A stretch of DNA of 64,000 bases from Monocercomonoides exilis (taxonomy: Eukaryota; Preaxostyla; Oxymonadida; Polymastigidae), in the NCBI GenBank assembly GCA_001643675.2, contig LSRY02000017.1:992001-1056000 (forward strand), in the 5' to 3' direction. Numbering within the stretch: position 1 is the stretch's first letter; every line of letters starts with the position of its first letter. A program made the position numbers and the translations under genes. Positions 48,406 through 61,865 of the stretch are shown piece after piece. The notes under the pieces are model-generated. The model ran no database searches. It was not told the DNA's origin and saw nothing but the letters and a program-made list of their open reading frames with translations.

Positions 48406-51400
48406 TCACCACAAGGGCATCCATCCCAAATACATCTGATACAAATTCTCAATATTAGTCGCTTCCTCAATAAGAAAACGGGCTTGCGAAGCTGGAGATA
48501 ACACTTCTCCCCCAAATTCCTTTCCTTCCAGTTTATCTTCCACTCGAGCAATTGCATCGTTCGCTTTCTCTTTCGTCTTTTCTCGATTAGCCTCACAAGG
48601 AAACGTTTGAGCTCTTTTGTTTGGCCTTCCAACTGTTCTTTCATCAGCGTCTTTGTCCTGCTGGCTGAATGGCAGCTGGTTATCTGCAGGAGGTACAGTA
48701 CGTGTTGCAGGGGGGTGTGTTGCGTCTGTGTCCATTGTGAACCAATTGGCGAGCGGGTCGAGCACAAACGCCTCCAGCATCGCCAAGATGGATTCTTTGT
48801 TTGCCCGAAGCACTGATATGACCCGTTCGCATGTTCGCATAAAAGATCCTCTCAGGGCGCCTATGTCCATCGCGTTGATCATCATGCGCGTCAGCCTGAA
48901 CGGAACACACTCGGCAAACCTCTCTCTGTGCTTAGCCACTTCAAAGCAGTCGCCGAAGTCGATGTGCACCACCCGCGCTGTCTTCCTCTCGAGCATCAGA
49001 TTGCTCGGGTGTCTGTCTCCCAGCCCCAGCTTATGTCCCACAATGCTCATCGCAGCATTCGTCTGGGTGAATGAACGCCTCCGCTCAAACCAGGCATCGG
49101 TTGTCTGTTGGAAGATAATTTGACAGATAGAGTTGAAGCAAAGAAATAAACGATATAAAAATGATAGTTAAAAAAGGGAAAAAGCAAAACAGAGATGTTT
49201 CAATGCACATAATAAAGAAGAAGATGAAATTTATAAAGTAATTATGATGATATTAATCAATTGTTCATACATCGCTACCTAACCACAGGATGTCGTAGAG
49301 ATCTCTTCCTGGAGTGTTTGCTGCAACCCAATTCAGAACATCGAGTTTTTCCATCTTTGTCAGCAGTTCGTAGGCTGTTCTCTTTGGATCCTGATGCTGT
49401 GCAGGTGGGCAGATCTCTTCGGCTATCATTAAATGCTGCAAAAGAATAACAGAAAATACGTTTAAATGAAAATTTGACAAAAAAAGCAGAATTAAATAAA
49501 GATGTATTTTCATAAGCAAAACATTACTGGCATAAAAAATTCAAAAATTTTCTTTCTTTCTTTCTTTCTTTAATAATTTCAATCTTCATGTTTTCCACAC
49601 CTCCAAGTCTGTCTTTATTCCTCTGTCTGCTCTGTACTGCCTGATCAGTGTATGAAACGTGTCGTGACTGTTGAGCATGCCAATCAGCCCCGAGTTCGAA
49701 GACAGAGGCACCACAGGATACTTTCGGATGACCAGCCCTTCCATCATTTCTGTCTGGAAGATTGTATTGATCAGTCCAAACAGCTGCATCACCCGCTCAT
49801 CCAACCGCAGATCTTCCCTTCCTTTCAGCACGAACTGGAAGCTACTCCCATCCGACCCTCTTATCGTCAGAAGGCGAGGCCTCTGCTTCGATGAGAATAC
49901 CGTCAGCGTCTTTTCAAAAGAAGCCACATTCACCCGCGCCTTGTGGCTCAGCCGCGCATCACCTGAGATAGTGCCAGGGACTGCGATGTTGAAGCTGTCC
50001 TTCACATTCAGAATGGGCGAGTGCAGAGATAACTCGATGGTCTGGAACTTCGTGAAGCGCAGCATCTCAAACCAGATCGTCTTGTATACGTTCCATGCTG
50101 ACTCAAAGTTCTGAATCACTTTCGTTGCATCATATTTCTGGATGAATCATAATTTGAATAAAAAAGAAAAGAAAAGAAAAGAAAGAAGAAAAAAAGAAAG
50201 CAAATTAATAAATATATAAATAAAATGGAGAAAAATCCATCTCAAATATAAGGAAGGAATAAATGCCAAACCATCACGTATTGTTTAGCGACGATAAGCT
50301 TTGCCTCAAAGTTAGTCATAAAGTTCATTTCAGGAATGGTGTTGAGGCAGTATGCAAACTGCACAATTATCTCTTCCAAGTCGCTTCGGCTGAGCTGAGC
50401 CAGACTCAGCTTCCCTCTGCAAGACGGAACAGAAGACGATTGGAAGGCATCGAGATGGTCTGCAATCGACAGCTGGATGGGTGCAGCAGTAACCAGGTTA
50501 GAGTTAGTGAGCGGGTAAGCAGAAGAGGAAGAAGCAGAAGCAGAGGAAGAAGATGATGAAGCAGAAGCAGATGAAGATTGTTGATAAGCAGAGGCCGAGG
50601 CGGATGCTGACAGCGATTGCTGACCAGCCAATGCAGCAGCACCTGTCTGCTGTGGAGATGGTATCGTTTCGAGCTCCTTCGGTATCTGCTCTTCTGGAAT
50701 GTACTTGAGGAGGATCTCTCCCACCAGCATGCCTAGCCTGTCCTTCAGCTGCACTAATTCCTGTATTGCCTTTTTGTGGTCCTTTTTGGAGTCTGAGAGA
50801 AGAGAGTATAGATGGCCGAGGTCGTTGTATGCTCCGTCGATGTCTCTCTGTGTGTAGTACTTCCCGCTGATCTCGTCGAGCGCATAGCACCACAGCTCCT
50901 CCATCGTCACAGCCACTCTGATCAGCTCGTGTCCAACAAGCTTCGCATCATATACAATCCCCTTCGATCTGTCCACCATCTTCTGCAGCACATGGTTCGC
51001 AATGTCCTTCCGCAGCCCGTTCTCCGACTTCGAAGCGACAAGCAGAGGAAACAAGATAACATCTGGGTGTGTGCGTGAGATGCCAACGAGCAGCTCTTGC
51101 AGCTGTCCTCTCACTGGAATGTCCAGATCGAGCTGGGCGATGATCTGCGGGATTACACCCACCCAAATGTCCTGATGCGCTTTCGTCATCTCGTCGAAGA
51201 ATGGCTTCAGCGAGTCAATCACAAACAGATTGTGATACGTGGACAGCAAGTTCAGCAGCCTCAGCGTATCCTGCAGAGTGCTCCTTGTATTGTGAACGAT
51301 GGCACGGGTGAATGCCTCGAGTGTTCTGTACAGCAGCTTCAGCCAATCAACCGATTTATGCAGGTCATGGTTCTTCGAATATGCATGTGCCAGCGGAATA

Positions 51401-54400
51401 ACCGCATTTGGTTTGCCAATTGAGCTTAGAAGAGGACACTTGCTTCGCTCAGAATCGCCTCCATTGCTACCTACACCGCAGCCGATGCTGCTGCTGCTAC
51501 TTGCACTTGCACTGCTTATTCCTCTGTTGAGCCCACGGAGTGCCCTGTTTGCATTGTAGTTGACTGCCTCTGACACGCGTCTCTCGAGCTCTTCCTCAAA
51601 GTCTGCAGATGTGCTCATCTCAAACGACGTCTGGCGGAAGAGCATCAAAATCTCATTAAAAAATGGTGTGAACACTTCGCTCTTCTGTCGCTTGAGTAGT
51701 TCATTATAAGCCATCGCCAAGATATGCCATGACTTGTGCCATGTCGGTGCACAGTCTCCAGCATTGATGTAGTAATTTGCTGCTTCTTTTATGTCCTCCA
51801 GAGCTTTGCTCTGCTGCAGCTGCATTCCTTTTTGAAGCCATATCTTCGCATCGATCTTCGTAGGCTCGCTTGTCGTGTGTGATGTTAGGATCTTCTTCGC
51901 ATCTTCTTCCTGCCCATTCGCTAAGAGATTTTTGATCTTTGCATACTTTAGCTCCATTTTTTGCTCCCGCTTCAGCTTCCGCCTTCTTCCAGTCTCAGTC
52001 GAGTTCCCACATATCTCTCCGCTCATCAGCTGGTTGAACACATTCTGCGCCATCACCACGTGCCCATCCTTTCGGCAATGCGATATGAACTTCAGCCAGG
52101 AATGGAGATCATCCATCGGATCCAATACAAGCGAGCGAATGGCCAGCGAGTCTCGCCAGGCAAGGCTGTCAAACTTGGTCGCTTCCAGGCGGGTGCGCCA
52201 CATTGCACTCAGCCGCTCCTTCGTTTCGGCGCTCGACTTGCACAGCAGAATCTCCTCCAAATCCACCAGTTCCTGTGCACGGAATATAGTCGGGTAGATC
52301 CTGTCGTATGTAGTAGAGGCAATGGTAGAGGGGTCAGCACGGAGGGCGCTGCGGGCTTCTTTGATGAAGTTGTGTGCCTCTTCGGCCTGCCCATTGCATA
52401 CCGCCAGAACAGCCGAGAAGAATAAGTGGTCAGACGAGAACTTGTCCATCTCCTCCACAAACACCCCCATCTTCTCAAACTGATGCAGATGTAGCGCTGC
52501 CTGCGCACCGAGCCTCGCCAACTTCTTTCGATCGTCACCGTCCACGCCTTTGATGTGCTCAAGTGCAATGTTCAGTGCTTTCTTCGAATCGCCCAGCTCC
52601 ACTTGAGACCTCACCAGCACCATCACATCGCTCACCATCTTCGGTTCATTCATTGTGAGTGCTTCATCGTACTGCCTTATCGCACTTCCCCAGTCCTTCA
52701 GTATCTCCAGCTTGGAGGAGTCTATCGGGATGTTGAAGAGCTCCTGCCCCAGCCACACCACCCCCCTTGCGGCATCGTCCTCGCACAGCTGCCTATTCAG
52801 AGAGAGCAGTGAGTCTACTAAATCTCGAATGCTGGGTGTATCTGTTGTGATGCCGGTGCTTAGGATGGAATACCCTGGCGATAGGAAGCCAGAAGAAGTG
52901 GAGCGAGCAGAGGCAGAAGAGATAAAAGCTGACTGATCAACAGGTGGCGCATCGACGAACAAGCTGCGAGGGTTTGAGTGGTCACCGAAGCGTGTGCAGA
53001 TCATCGAGTGCCAACAAGGGTAGAGCATGTCTCTGCTCTGCCTGACGTTTTTGATGAGGAGGAGTTCCCAATAGCGAAGAGCACGTGGGAGCGAGTGGCA
53101 GCGCTCAGCCACACGCGCCAGAAGAGCCATACTCAAATCGAAGCTTGTCTCTCTGCGCTCCATGAACTCATCAAGTGCTGTTATGAATGAAAAAGAAAAT
53201 AACAATAAATAAATAAAAAAGAAAATAGCAATAAAAATAATATAATATAATTAAACAAACCAAGAAAAGAGTTAGCCAAGTCAATCGGAAGGTTCCTCTT
53301 GCCGAGCATTTTGTGTATCTTTTCAATCACCTCGCTCTGCCCCGGAGGCTTCAGGTCGTCCCAAAAGGCAGCGAAGGCGTGGAAGAAGAGGGAAAGAGGG
53401 ATGGAAGGGATATTAGTGGACAATGGATAGCAGGCTGAAAGATCATTATGTGGGGAGAATTGAAGCAAGCGTCTGGTGAGTGTGCGGTACCACTCCTGAA
53501 AATCTTCAGCAGTCATCGTCTCGTCCATATCGAGGGCAGTGATGATCGGCTGGAGGAGAACAGAAGGCTTCTCCTTCGCTGCCTCTGAGATGAAAGGTCG
53601 ATAAATCTTCATCCGCTCTTTCTCTTTTTCCACACTCTCGTTCAAGCGCTGTTTGAAGACATCGACGAATTCTGTGTTTTCCTTCCCCACCATCACAAGT
53701 GAATGGCGGAACAGTTCAGTAAACATTTCACTCTGCGAAGACAGTGATGAAGAGATTATCTGCACACCCCCAGTGCATATTCCACCATGAATGGCAAGAG
53801 CATACAGGATTTGGATGACATGTTCAATGATGAAGAGGTCGAGGTAGCTGTAGGCACATCTAGTGTTAGCGGCAGAGGTGGCACTGATGGCAGAGACAGA
53901 TGCCTGAACGATGACTTGAGGAGGGGAGAGAGCGCGAGCGAATTGGGGCTGAAGAGAGGCAGCAGTGATGAAGGTGGGCTTGGGAGGATGGGTGGTGGTG
54001 GATGAGGATGAGGAATGGCCGTATATGAGGCCGCTGCCTGAGAAGGAGGCAGAAGAGGGAATGCTAATCATAGAAGTACCAAAGGCGAAAGGTGTTGCAG
54101 GATTCTCTGTTGATGACGAAGACGAAGAAGATGAAGACGTTGAAGACGTTGAAGAAGTTGAGGAGGAGGAGGAGGAGGAGGAGGAGGAGGAGGAAATTGA
54201 AGAAAGAGAAGGAGAAGACGAGGCAGAAGAAGAAGCAGAGGCAGAAGCAGCGCTTGGCGGGATGCGTGGACAGAAGAGGAATTCAGTTTCGTCTTCTGGG
54301 CGGTGGACGGAGTTCGAGAGGAAATGCTCGCCTTCTGCTAAGATACGAAAGGCCTTCAAAGCGAAGGAAAAGGGATGAACAGGAGGGAGAGCGAACTGGG

Positions 54401-57400
54401 CAAGGCAGTAGGACAAAGGGGCGTCAGCAGGGATGGTGGAGGAGAGGTTGATCAGATGGTCGATCTGCTCAGCCACATTCTGCGGGGTGATTTGTCTGCT
54501 GTGGCCATGACGTGAGGAGCGCGTGGAGGCATTGGAGGAAGAGGAGGAAGAGGAAGAGGAAGAGGAAGAAGAAGAAGTGAAGGGAGCAACAGTGGCAGCA
54601 GCAGCGTTGGATGTGGTGAATGCAGGATGGGCAGGGGTTGGGGCAGATACTGAAGATGAGCCTAAGAAAATTGATGAGTGAAGATTCGAATACACAGATG
54701 TTGAAGCTATTGGCAGAGAAGAAGATGAAGAAACAGGCAAAATACAAGGCATGCTGAATGGAAGAAGACGCAGGATCGGCTGAAGGATCATAGAGGAGAA
54801 TAAGCAAAGATTGTGTTGATGTGCAAGAACCGACAGTGTAAATAGCGCAGCCACACGAGAAGTGAATGGCAATTCGGCATTGTCGATTATGTCGATGATG
54901 GAGCGAACGAGAAAAGGCATGTACCCGTCGAGGAAGTTCGAGACGATTTCGAGCAAGAAGAGCGTTTCGTGAAGATACCCTCTCTTTTGGATGTTGGAGA
55001 GGAGGAGGGGGATAAGGGCAGGCATTGTCATGCGCATTTCCTGATAGACAGAGAGGAGCTGCTCCACAAGCGGGGCAATGAAGATGAAGTGTGTGTGCCA
55101 CAGGCGCTGGATGAGGCTGAGGATGCGTCCAATGTGCTCCCTCATCTCCAGTTTGAGGTGCTTCACTAAAAGAATCAGATTATAGCAAACGTATTCATAG
55201 ATGCCAGCACACTCATCCGAGTCAGCGATGCGGAAGAGGAGAGAGACCAACTGTGAGAGGAAGACAGCAACGGCTTCTGGGTGGGAGTCAACGTTGATGG
55301 CAACCACGCGCAGCAGCTCTCCCACACGGTCGACACTGCCATTTGCTCTCTGCTCTTCGATCTCTTGTAACAGCAGTGATAACACAGGTCGTGACACATC
55401 CCCCCTTTTCGGTCTGAGAAGGAGCATGGCTGTTGTGGGTGGGGCTGGTATCTGCTGTTGTTGTGGCTGTTGTGGTGGCTGTTGTGTCTGTTGTTGTTGT
55501 TGATTCTGCTGTTGATTCTGCTGCTGAGTAGCAGTGTTGTTGTTCTGTCCAGGTGCGTCAGACAAGACACGGTGGATCTCAAACTCTGTCTGTTGCGGAT
55601 GGAGCACTTCTGCTGCATAGAGTGGGGAGATTGCACCAATAATGCCCAAAAGGTGGAGGGTCTCTCTGAACACAGGCAGAGAAGAGGAGTGCAACAAGGA
55701 CATGATCGATTCCAAGAGTGTCTTGAATGTGCGATACGGAGTGACAACACGCCCAGATGCCCGCACAAGCAGCCCAAACGTCCTCAGCGCAGATTCGACC
55801 AAGAACGGCTGCTTCTGAGCAGCGTATGGAGTGAGGCAGGCGATGATGGGCAAGGCGAATGCCTCAAAGTGCTCATTGATGAGGAAGCCGGAAATGCGTG
55901 CGAGTTCACCAGTGATGTCAAGGGAGATGCAGATGAGCTCTGGCAAGCGGTAGTGGATGGGAGGAAGAAAAGAGGCGAGAATGGCTTTGATGTATACGAC
56001 AGCTATGTCTGGGCAACTGCGGATAAGGTGGAAAACACGGAAAGCATACATACGCTTCAAGTCTGTGCTTCGATGAATGCAAAAGGAATCCAGGCTTTCA
56101 TTGAGCAGACTTTGGAAGATTGGGTATATGGATGCACAGTTCTTGGTGGAGAGGCGAGAAAGAAGAGAAATGCATTGCAGACAAACTTCAGAGCTGCGGT
56201 CGTACAGCAGCGGGAAGATGAACGATATGAGGTTCGACTCGAGAGAGAGGAAGAAGTCATACTGGGAAGCGAGCGAACGGATGAGAGTGATGCGCACCTC
56301 TTCTTCGGGGTCAGTGGCCATCATAACGAGCAGTTTTTTGAGTACCTCCCTTGCCATTTCCGAATGCTTCCCATTCACTGGCGGCTTCTGCCCGGTTGTT
56401 ATTACCAGCTTGCAGCACGCTTTTGCACATGCGATTCGGACATCGCGTGAGTGGTGAGAGAGATAAGGGCAGACAACATCGTGCAGATAGTGAATGAGAT
56501 AGCGTTGGGAGAAGTCAAATTCAGAGAGAATGCGAAATGCCTCACAAATCTGGTCGGATGACGCCTCTTCGTTCATTAACGCTGGATGCTGTGGTTGGTG
56601 GGCAGATGAGGAGGATACAAGCATGCTCGATGCAGAAGCAGAAGCAGAGGAAGAGGAAGAGGAAGCAGAAACAGAGGAAGCAGAGGAAGATGCGAGTAGT
56701 GAAGCAAGCGTGCTTGGTGTTGTCACTGTGATTGCAGGTGAAGGCTGCTTATTATTGATGAAGAGCTGTTCAGTGGAGAGGGCGTAGCATCTGACGTCGG
56801 GCAGTTTCTTCACGTTGAAACCGGTGCGGCACATGACTATTGGAGGAGAGTTGCGGATTACGCAGAGGATGCACAGCTCGGTGTCGGGGGTGCTGTTGGA
56901 GGGGATGCAGATAACAGGGGAGATGGAAGAGGAAGAGGAGGAAGAGGATGAAGAAGAAGAGGCAGAGGAAGAAGAAGCAAAGGAAGTGACAGGTGCACGA
57001 GCAGAGGATCCGAGACGAGTGACTGGAAAAGAGACAGATGAAGGGACAGATATACGGGAGACAAGTGGCATGGCTTCATTCTTCTTCTTCTTCTGAGAAG
57101 CAGATGCTGGCACGAGGATTTCGTATTGTGCGATGAGCAGCCTTGTCTGGAAGGAAGGGAGGAGATGAGGAAACACGCTGCAGATGACGCTGATAGTGCG
57201 GCAGAATGCGGAAGATAAAGGGAGCTTGAACAATGACTCAAGGAAGGACTCTGACAGATCCATCTGAGTGCGCAGGCAGAGCAACATCTCGCACAAACAG
57301 TCAAGCACACACACGATGATAGAAGGGGATTTCGATGTCTTGATCGTCTTAGCCATCACATCAGTCAGCCCTTTCTTCAATGATCCAATAGACAGGCTGA

Positions 57401-59183
57401 GTGATGTATCTGAAGAGGGAAAGCTCGCCCGCTGGTTGGTGAGGTTCTTGATGAGGCGGGCAGCGATGGGGAAGGAGAGCTTCTGTGTCTCGTGGTCAGA
57501 CTCGCAGCAGGCTACGACGGCGTTGATGCATCTGGGCAATGCTTTGGCCACACTGGAATGGTCCATCTTGACAAACGGGGGAAGAGTTGCGATTGTCGCC
57601 TGCCGAACAAGATTGTCTGTGTTCGACGTTGCATAGAACACAATCTCAAAAAAAGATTGGTATGTTGATAGAGTATTAAAACATTAACGAATAATTGAGA
57701 TTATCCCAAAAGAATAAGGTATCTTCAAAATTGAAGAAGACACATACAATTTCAGAAACTTTCTGCTGCAGGAGTTGGCTGTACATCGTGTTGAGTGTAA
57801 GCATCTCTGCCACCTCCAACAGCAGCCCGTGGCTCTTCGCAATCTGCTTTGTAGACGACTTCTGTATCATCTCCAGTTCATTCAGACATTTCTCGAACTC
57901 GTCCTGAAAGAGATGGTGGTTACGCAGCATAAGTTGCCCGATGCACTCGCCGAAACAGCGTGCGGCTTCTGAGTGGAAAGCCAAGTCATCAGACTGCAGA
58001 ATGCTCTGAAGAGATGGAGATGAAATGAAATGAAGAGGAAGTAGTTGAAAGTGGATTGTGGAATAGGATCAAAAATAAAAAAGAAGATATTGTTGTCATA
58101 TGAGTTAATGTTGTTGAAATAGAAGAAAAGAGATGAAGGAAGGGAATTCCACAAATCATTCATATTAAAAATAAATGAAAATTGAATCATAATTATTTTT
58201 CAATGAAACGATTGATTCGTCAAAACCTTCATGATGCTTATTGTTTGTGGCAAATACTTCGCAAACTGCGCAGGTGATTGTCTTGAACATTCTTCCAACA
58301 AAAAAAGTGAAGATGAACATTTTCGTTTATCTTCTTTTTGTTTGAAATTCAGCTCCTGAGTTGAAGTGTTAGAAGATTTTGTTCTATTTGAAAAATTAAT
58401 ATATTAAGCATAAAAGAAAGTGGTAAAACCATTTCTTGATAACAAAAATTAAATTAGCCATACATAATTGATGCTTGTGTTTGGAAATAGTTTTCAAAAT
58501 TTATAAAAGCTTCAGATACTAATTGGTCAATAAACTCTGCAGCTCCTAAAAAATTCTTTCCAATATTCGCTTTTATTTTTAAAAAGCATTCATTCAAATA
58601 AGATTAGAAAAGAAAGAAAAAGAAAAAGCATATGTAATTTAAAGGTTGATGCATGAAACTCATTTTTTCAATAAAAAATATTTATGCTGACCAATTACGT
58701 TTGCAGCTATTTTTGGAATTTCTTTTTGCGTTGAATATAATGAACTTCGCAAATAATCTTTGATCTTTGTGAATGAAAATGCAGCCATGTTAATAACCAA
58801 GTGTTCTTAAAACATGTATCATAAACATGAGAAAAGGTATCGAAAAACAAAACAGCATATTTTAAATATTTACTTTTAGCAATAGGTTTCAAAATTATAA
58901 ATATCAACAACCGGTTGCAAGAATGCACGCAATATTAAAGTTTATGTTATTGGATTTTATAGAAGCCAAAATGACAGGTAGAAAGTCAAATGTTGGATGC
59001 TTGTTTAACAAATAGACAAAATTTATCAATAATTGAAATGAAATAAGAAATGAAATGTTGAAAATCAGTGAATCCATAAAAATATAAAAACACAAAATTG
59101 CAATTGCAATACCTCTCTTATAATTTTTTCAACTTCTTCGCGCATTTCCGGAAGAGAACTTAAAACCACCAAAATTTTCGTTT
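48406..59183 (-). CDS. TOR: Target of rapamycin (TOR) Ser/Thr kinase, eleven exons, 5' end unresolved
   Basis: Exons on the minus strand, all GT-AG and in phase: 59183-59113, 58999-58912, 58805-58692, 58569-58464, 58383-58227, 58005-57748, 57644-53261, 53177-50278, 50137-49601, 49435-49271, 49104-48406; ~3160 residues (TOR is usually ~2400-2550). Order: HEAT repeats with poly-Ser insertions; FAT domain; FRB (ELIRVAVTMEELWCYALDEI ... ESAWNVYKTIWFEML); kinase with P-loop Lys (VLKGREDLRLDERVMQLFGL), catalytic LGLGDRHPSNLML and HIDFGDCFE; FATC ending GWMPLW. TOR integrates nutrient signals to control growth. An Ala/Ser-rich insertion of ~155 residues splits the FRB domain. The first exon given has no start codon of its own choosing; ~100-300 residues of N-terminus may lie further upstream, perhaps including an ATG near 59445 (MNDQEALNHLSLN). 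Confidence 0.93.
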
Positions 59184-59880
59184 CTCAATAATTGAGAACA
59201 CAAAACAAAACAATTACACCCCATTTTAACTGTCAAATGAACATTCTCTTTGCATTTTTCATCCATCAACAAAATATGTAATGGGTAATAATTTATAAAT
59301 AAATAAGGGTGCTAATTATGATCCATAACACTTTCCATGTTTGAAACAAAAACGAAAATGAAAAAAACAATAGAATGGAGACTGCTCATCATTATATATA
59401 GTTTGTTCGTTCAATGAGAGGTGGTTAAGAGCTTCTTGATCATTCATTGAATATTTACGTTTTTTGGCTGTGATTATCGTGAATTTATTGATTTTGAAAA
59501 ATTTTGAAAATATCGAGTTCAAATATATATATATGTGTGTGCATATTTGATTATTCAAATTAAATCAAGTATTTTCATATCACTGTATATATTTATTCAA
59601 AACATTGAAGATAGAAAAATTTGATAATTCTTTTCATACAGAAAAATTACGTTAGCTTTATTGGATCCTTCATTGATAAAAGATTGCTTTGTGAATTCTG
59701 GATTTATTTCATCACTTTTTTTTGAAAATTGTTATGCAATTTATTTTGATGCATTTTTTTAATTTTCAAAATCACAAAAAAAATATTCCCAAAAAAAAAA
59801 AAAAAAAATAAAATAAAATAAAATAAAATAGAACTATACTAAATTTATTTAAGTATTTCAATTTGAATATATTCAAAATA
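59184..59880. other. Upstream region of TOR
   Basis: May hold further TOR N-terminal exons; the ORF at 59558-59316 includes MNDQEALNHLSLNEQTIYN. Otherwise AT-rich, ending in an A18 run and AAAAT repeats. Confidence 0.4.
59791..59830. repeat. A18 run followed by (TAAAA)n
   Basis: Simple repeat near the 5' edge of Harbinger copy 4. Confidence 0.9.
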
Positions 59881-60029
59881 AAATATATCGATTTAATTCT
59901 ATTTATCTGCAATCAAATCAGTTTTGATTGACTCAATTCATAATTCAGAAATTCGGGGATAATGATCATTTAAGAAGAAATAAAATAATGGTCAAAATTG
60001 TTATTAATAAATATTTATAAAAATATATC

Positions 60030-61489
60030 ATGTCTCAAAATCCTTTATTATCAATTTTGGAACATTTAGAACAAAGAAATGCCATTCCAAATCAATATCA
60101 TGATGAAGAAGATACAGTTCCTCGAAGTATTATTGACTTAGCATTAAAAAAATATGAAGACCCATCAATTGCATTTTTTCGACTGACGGGCTTTGCTCGT
60201 TCAGAATTCAACATTCTTTTATGTCTTCTTTCCGATTATTCACACCCACAACGAGGAAGAACAAAAGCAATTAATACTCTTGAAGAACAGCTCTTTTTAC
60301 TTCTCAACTTTCTTCATCATGGATCTTGCACATTAACTCATCTTCTTGCAAAGCCAAGACATTCATCTCAAACATCAACAGTTCGTCTTCTTCATTCTTC
60401 TGTTGAAAAATTGAAAAATCAGCTTTCACAATTGTTCATTTCATTCAGACCTGAAAGAATAACAGGATTTGAAAATGTAGGTGTTGTTGTTGATTGCACT
60501 GTAATTCCAATTAATCGTCCAGGAGGAAAATTGGAATATGGAAAAAAATATTTCAGTGGAAAACATCACATGTATTGCGTAAAATCGGAGGTGGGTGTTA
60601 ATCCCAGATTGGGAACAGTCAGCACTGTTAGTTCTGTGTACACAGGTTCAACTCATGACTTCACCATATTTAAGGATCATTATCCAACTTTCCAATCTCA
60701 ACTTGGAGGAGCAAAAATTCTAGCAGATTCAGCATACATCGGTGCAAAGCCCGAACTAGAAGCGATTATAACAAAACCTGTTGGCACTCCAGAGTTGGCA
60801 TCTCATAGAGTAGTTGTTGAAAGATTTTTTGGAAGGTTAAAAACTTTGTTTACAATTTTTCGCCGTCCGTTTGTTTTTGATGAATCGAAAGTTTCTGACT
60901 ATTTTTTGGTTGCATGTTGTCTTGCAAATTTTCATATACTACATAACCCACTAACATTAAGAGATTCTGAAGCAAACAGTCGAATTTTGAACGATATTTT
61001 GAGGGAAAATGCTGAAAGGAAAGATGCAAAAAGAAAAGCGAATGAAAGATATATGGCCAAATTGAAGAATAGACTTAATCCTGGAACTTCCGTGGAACCC
61101 AACATTTCTATAAATTTCGAGGAAATAAGAGGCTTATTTTTCGTTCTTTTACCATTATTGAATTTTTCATTTTGTTAAAAAAACTTTTTTCCTTTTTCAT
61201 TTAACCATATTAATTATTTTTTTGATTCTGTTATAGATCATTTAGATTTACAGAGGCAGCGAGCGAAAGAAAGAAGAATAAACGAAGTCCAGAAAATAAC
61301 ATGTGAAAGAAACGAGAAAAGAGCTGAAATTTTGGATAAAGAAAGACAAAAAGAAGATAATGAACAACAAAAATCAGATTGTTTACACTCCTGGCATCTT
61401 CCGATGCAATGGGACTCTGTAAATCTTTCTTCAGACGATTTAATTAATATTTTATCTTCGCAACCGTCATCTTCATCGATTTCTTCTGT

Positions 61490-61529
<40 letters not shown>

Positions 61530-61865
61530 ACAAACTCAACAAACTCAACAAACTCAACAAACTCAACAAACTCAACAAACTCAACAAACTCAACAAATCC
61601 TTTTATATCATTTTTATCATCGTCTCCAAATTTTGAAACAATTCAATCTTCTTCTTTTTCGATCTTGGAAGATTCTCCTCGATCAGCATCAACAATATCA
61701 TCTTCATCGTCAATTCCTTCATTAAATTCAACATCTTCAAATCAATCACCCTTTAAATCTCAAATGAACTCCGAGAACGAAAGAAGCTTTTCTTTTGGTT
61801 CTTTAGCTTCATTTGTAACTCCGTCTCAAGATAGAATACAATTTCCTGTTTTCAATTCACAATAA
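60030..61865 (+). CDS. Harbinger-like DDE_Tnp_4 transposase, copy 4
   Basis: Starts MSQNPLLSILEHLEQRN. Exon 1 60030-61131 (1102 bases) and exon 2 61237-61865 join in phase 1: 576 residues, no internal stop. Catalytic Asp in VVDCTVIPINRP and ILADSAYIGAKPE and Glu in VVVERFFGRLK, with YFSGKHHMYCVKSEVG. The 105-bp intron starts GC (61132) and ends AG, as in copy 1. Exon 2 is charged, then WHLPMQWDS, a Ser tract and a TNS repeat, longer than in the other copies. With copy 1 it is one of two apparently intact transposases of this family here. Confidence 0.87.
61491..61596 (+). repeat. (ATC)n and nine-base CTCAACAAA repeats in transposase exon
   Basis: A trinucleotide tract coding poly-Ser (61491-61529), followed by seven 9-base units coding Thr-Asn-Ser. 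Confidence 0.95.

Noticed and set aside
54469..55101. 210-codon ORF overlapping TOR in another frame
   Set aside because: Lies within the TOR HEAT-repeat exon; composition is that of a frame shadow of Ser/Leu-rich coding DNA.
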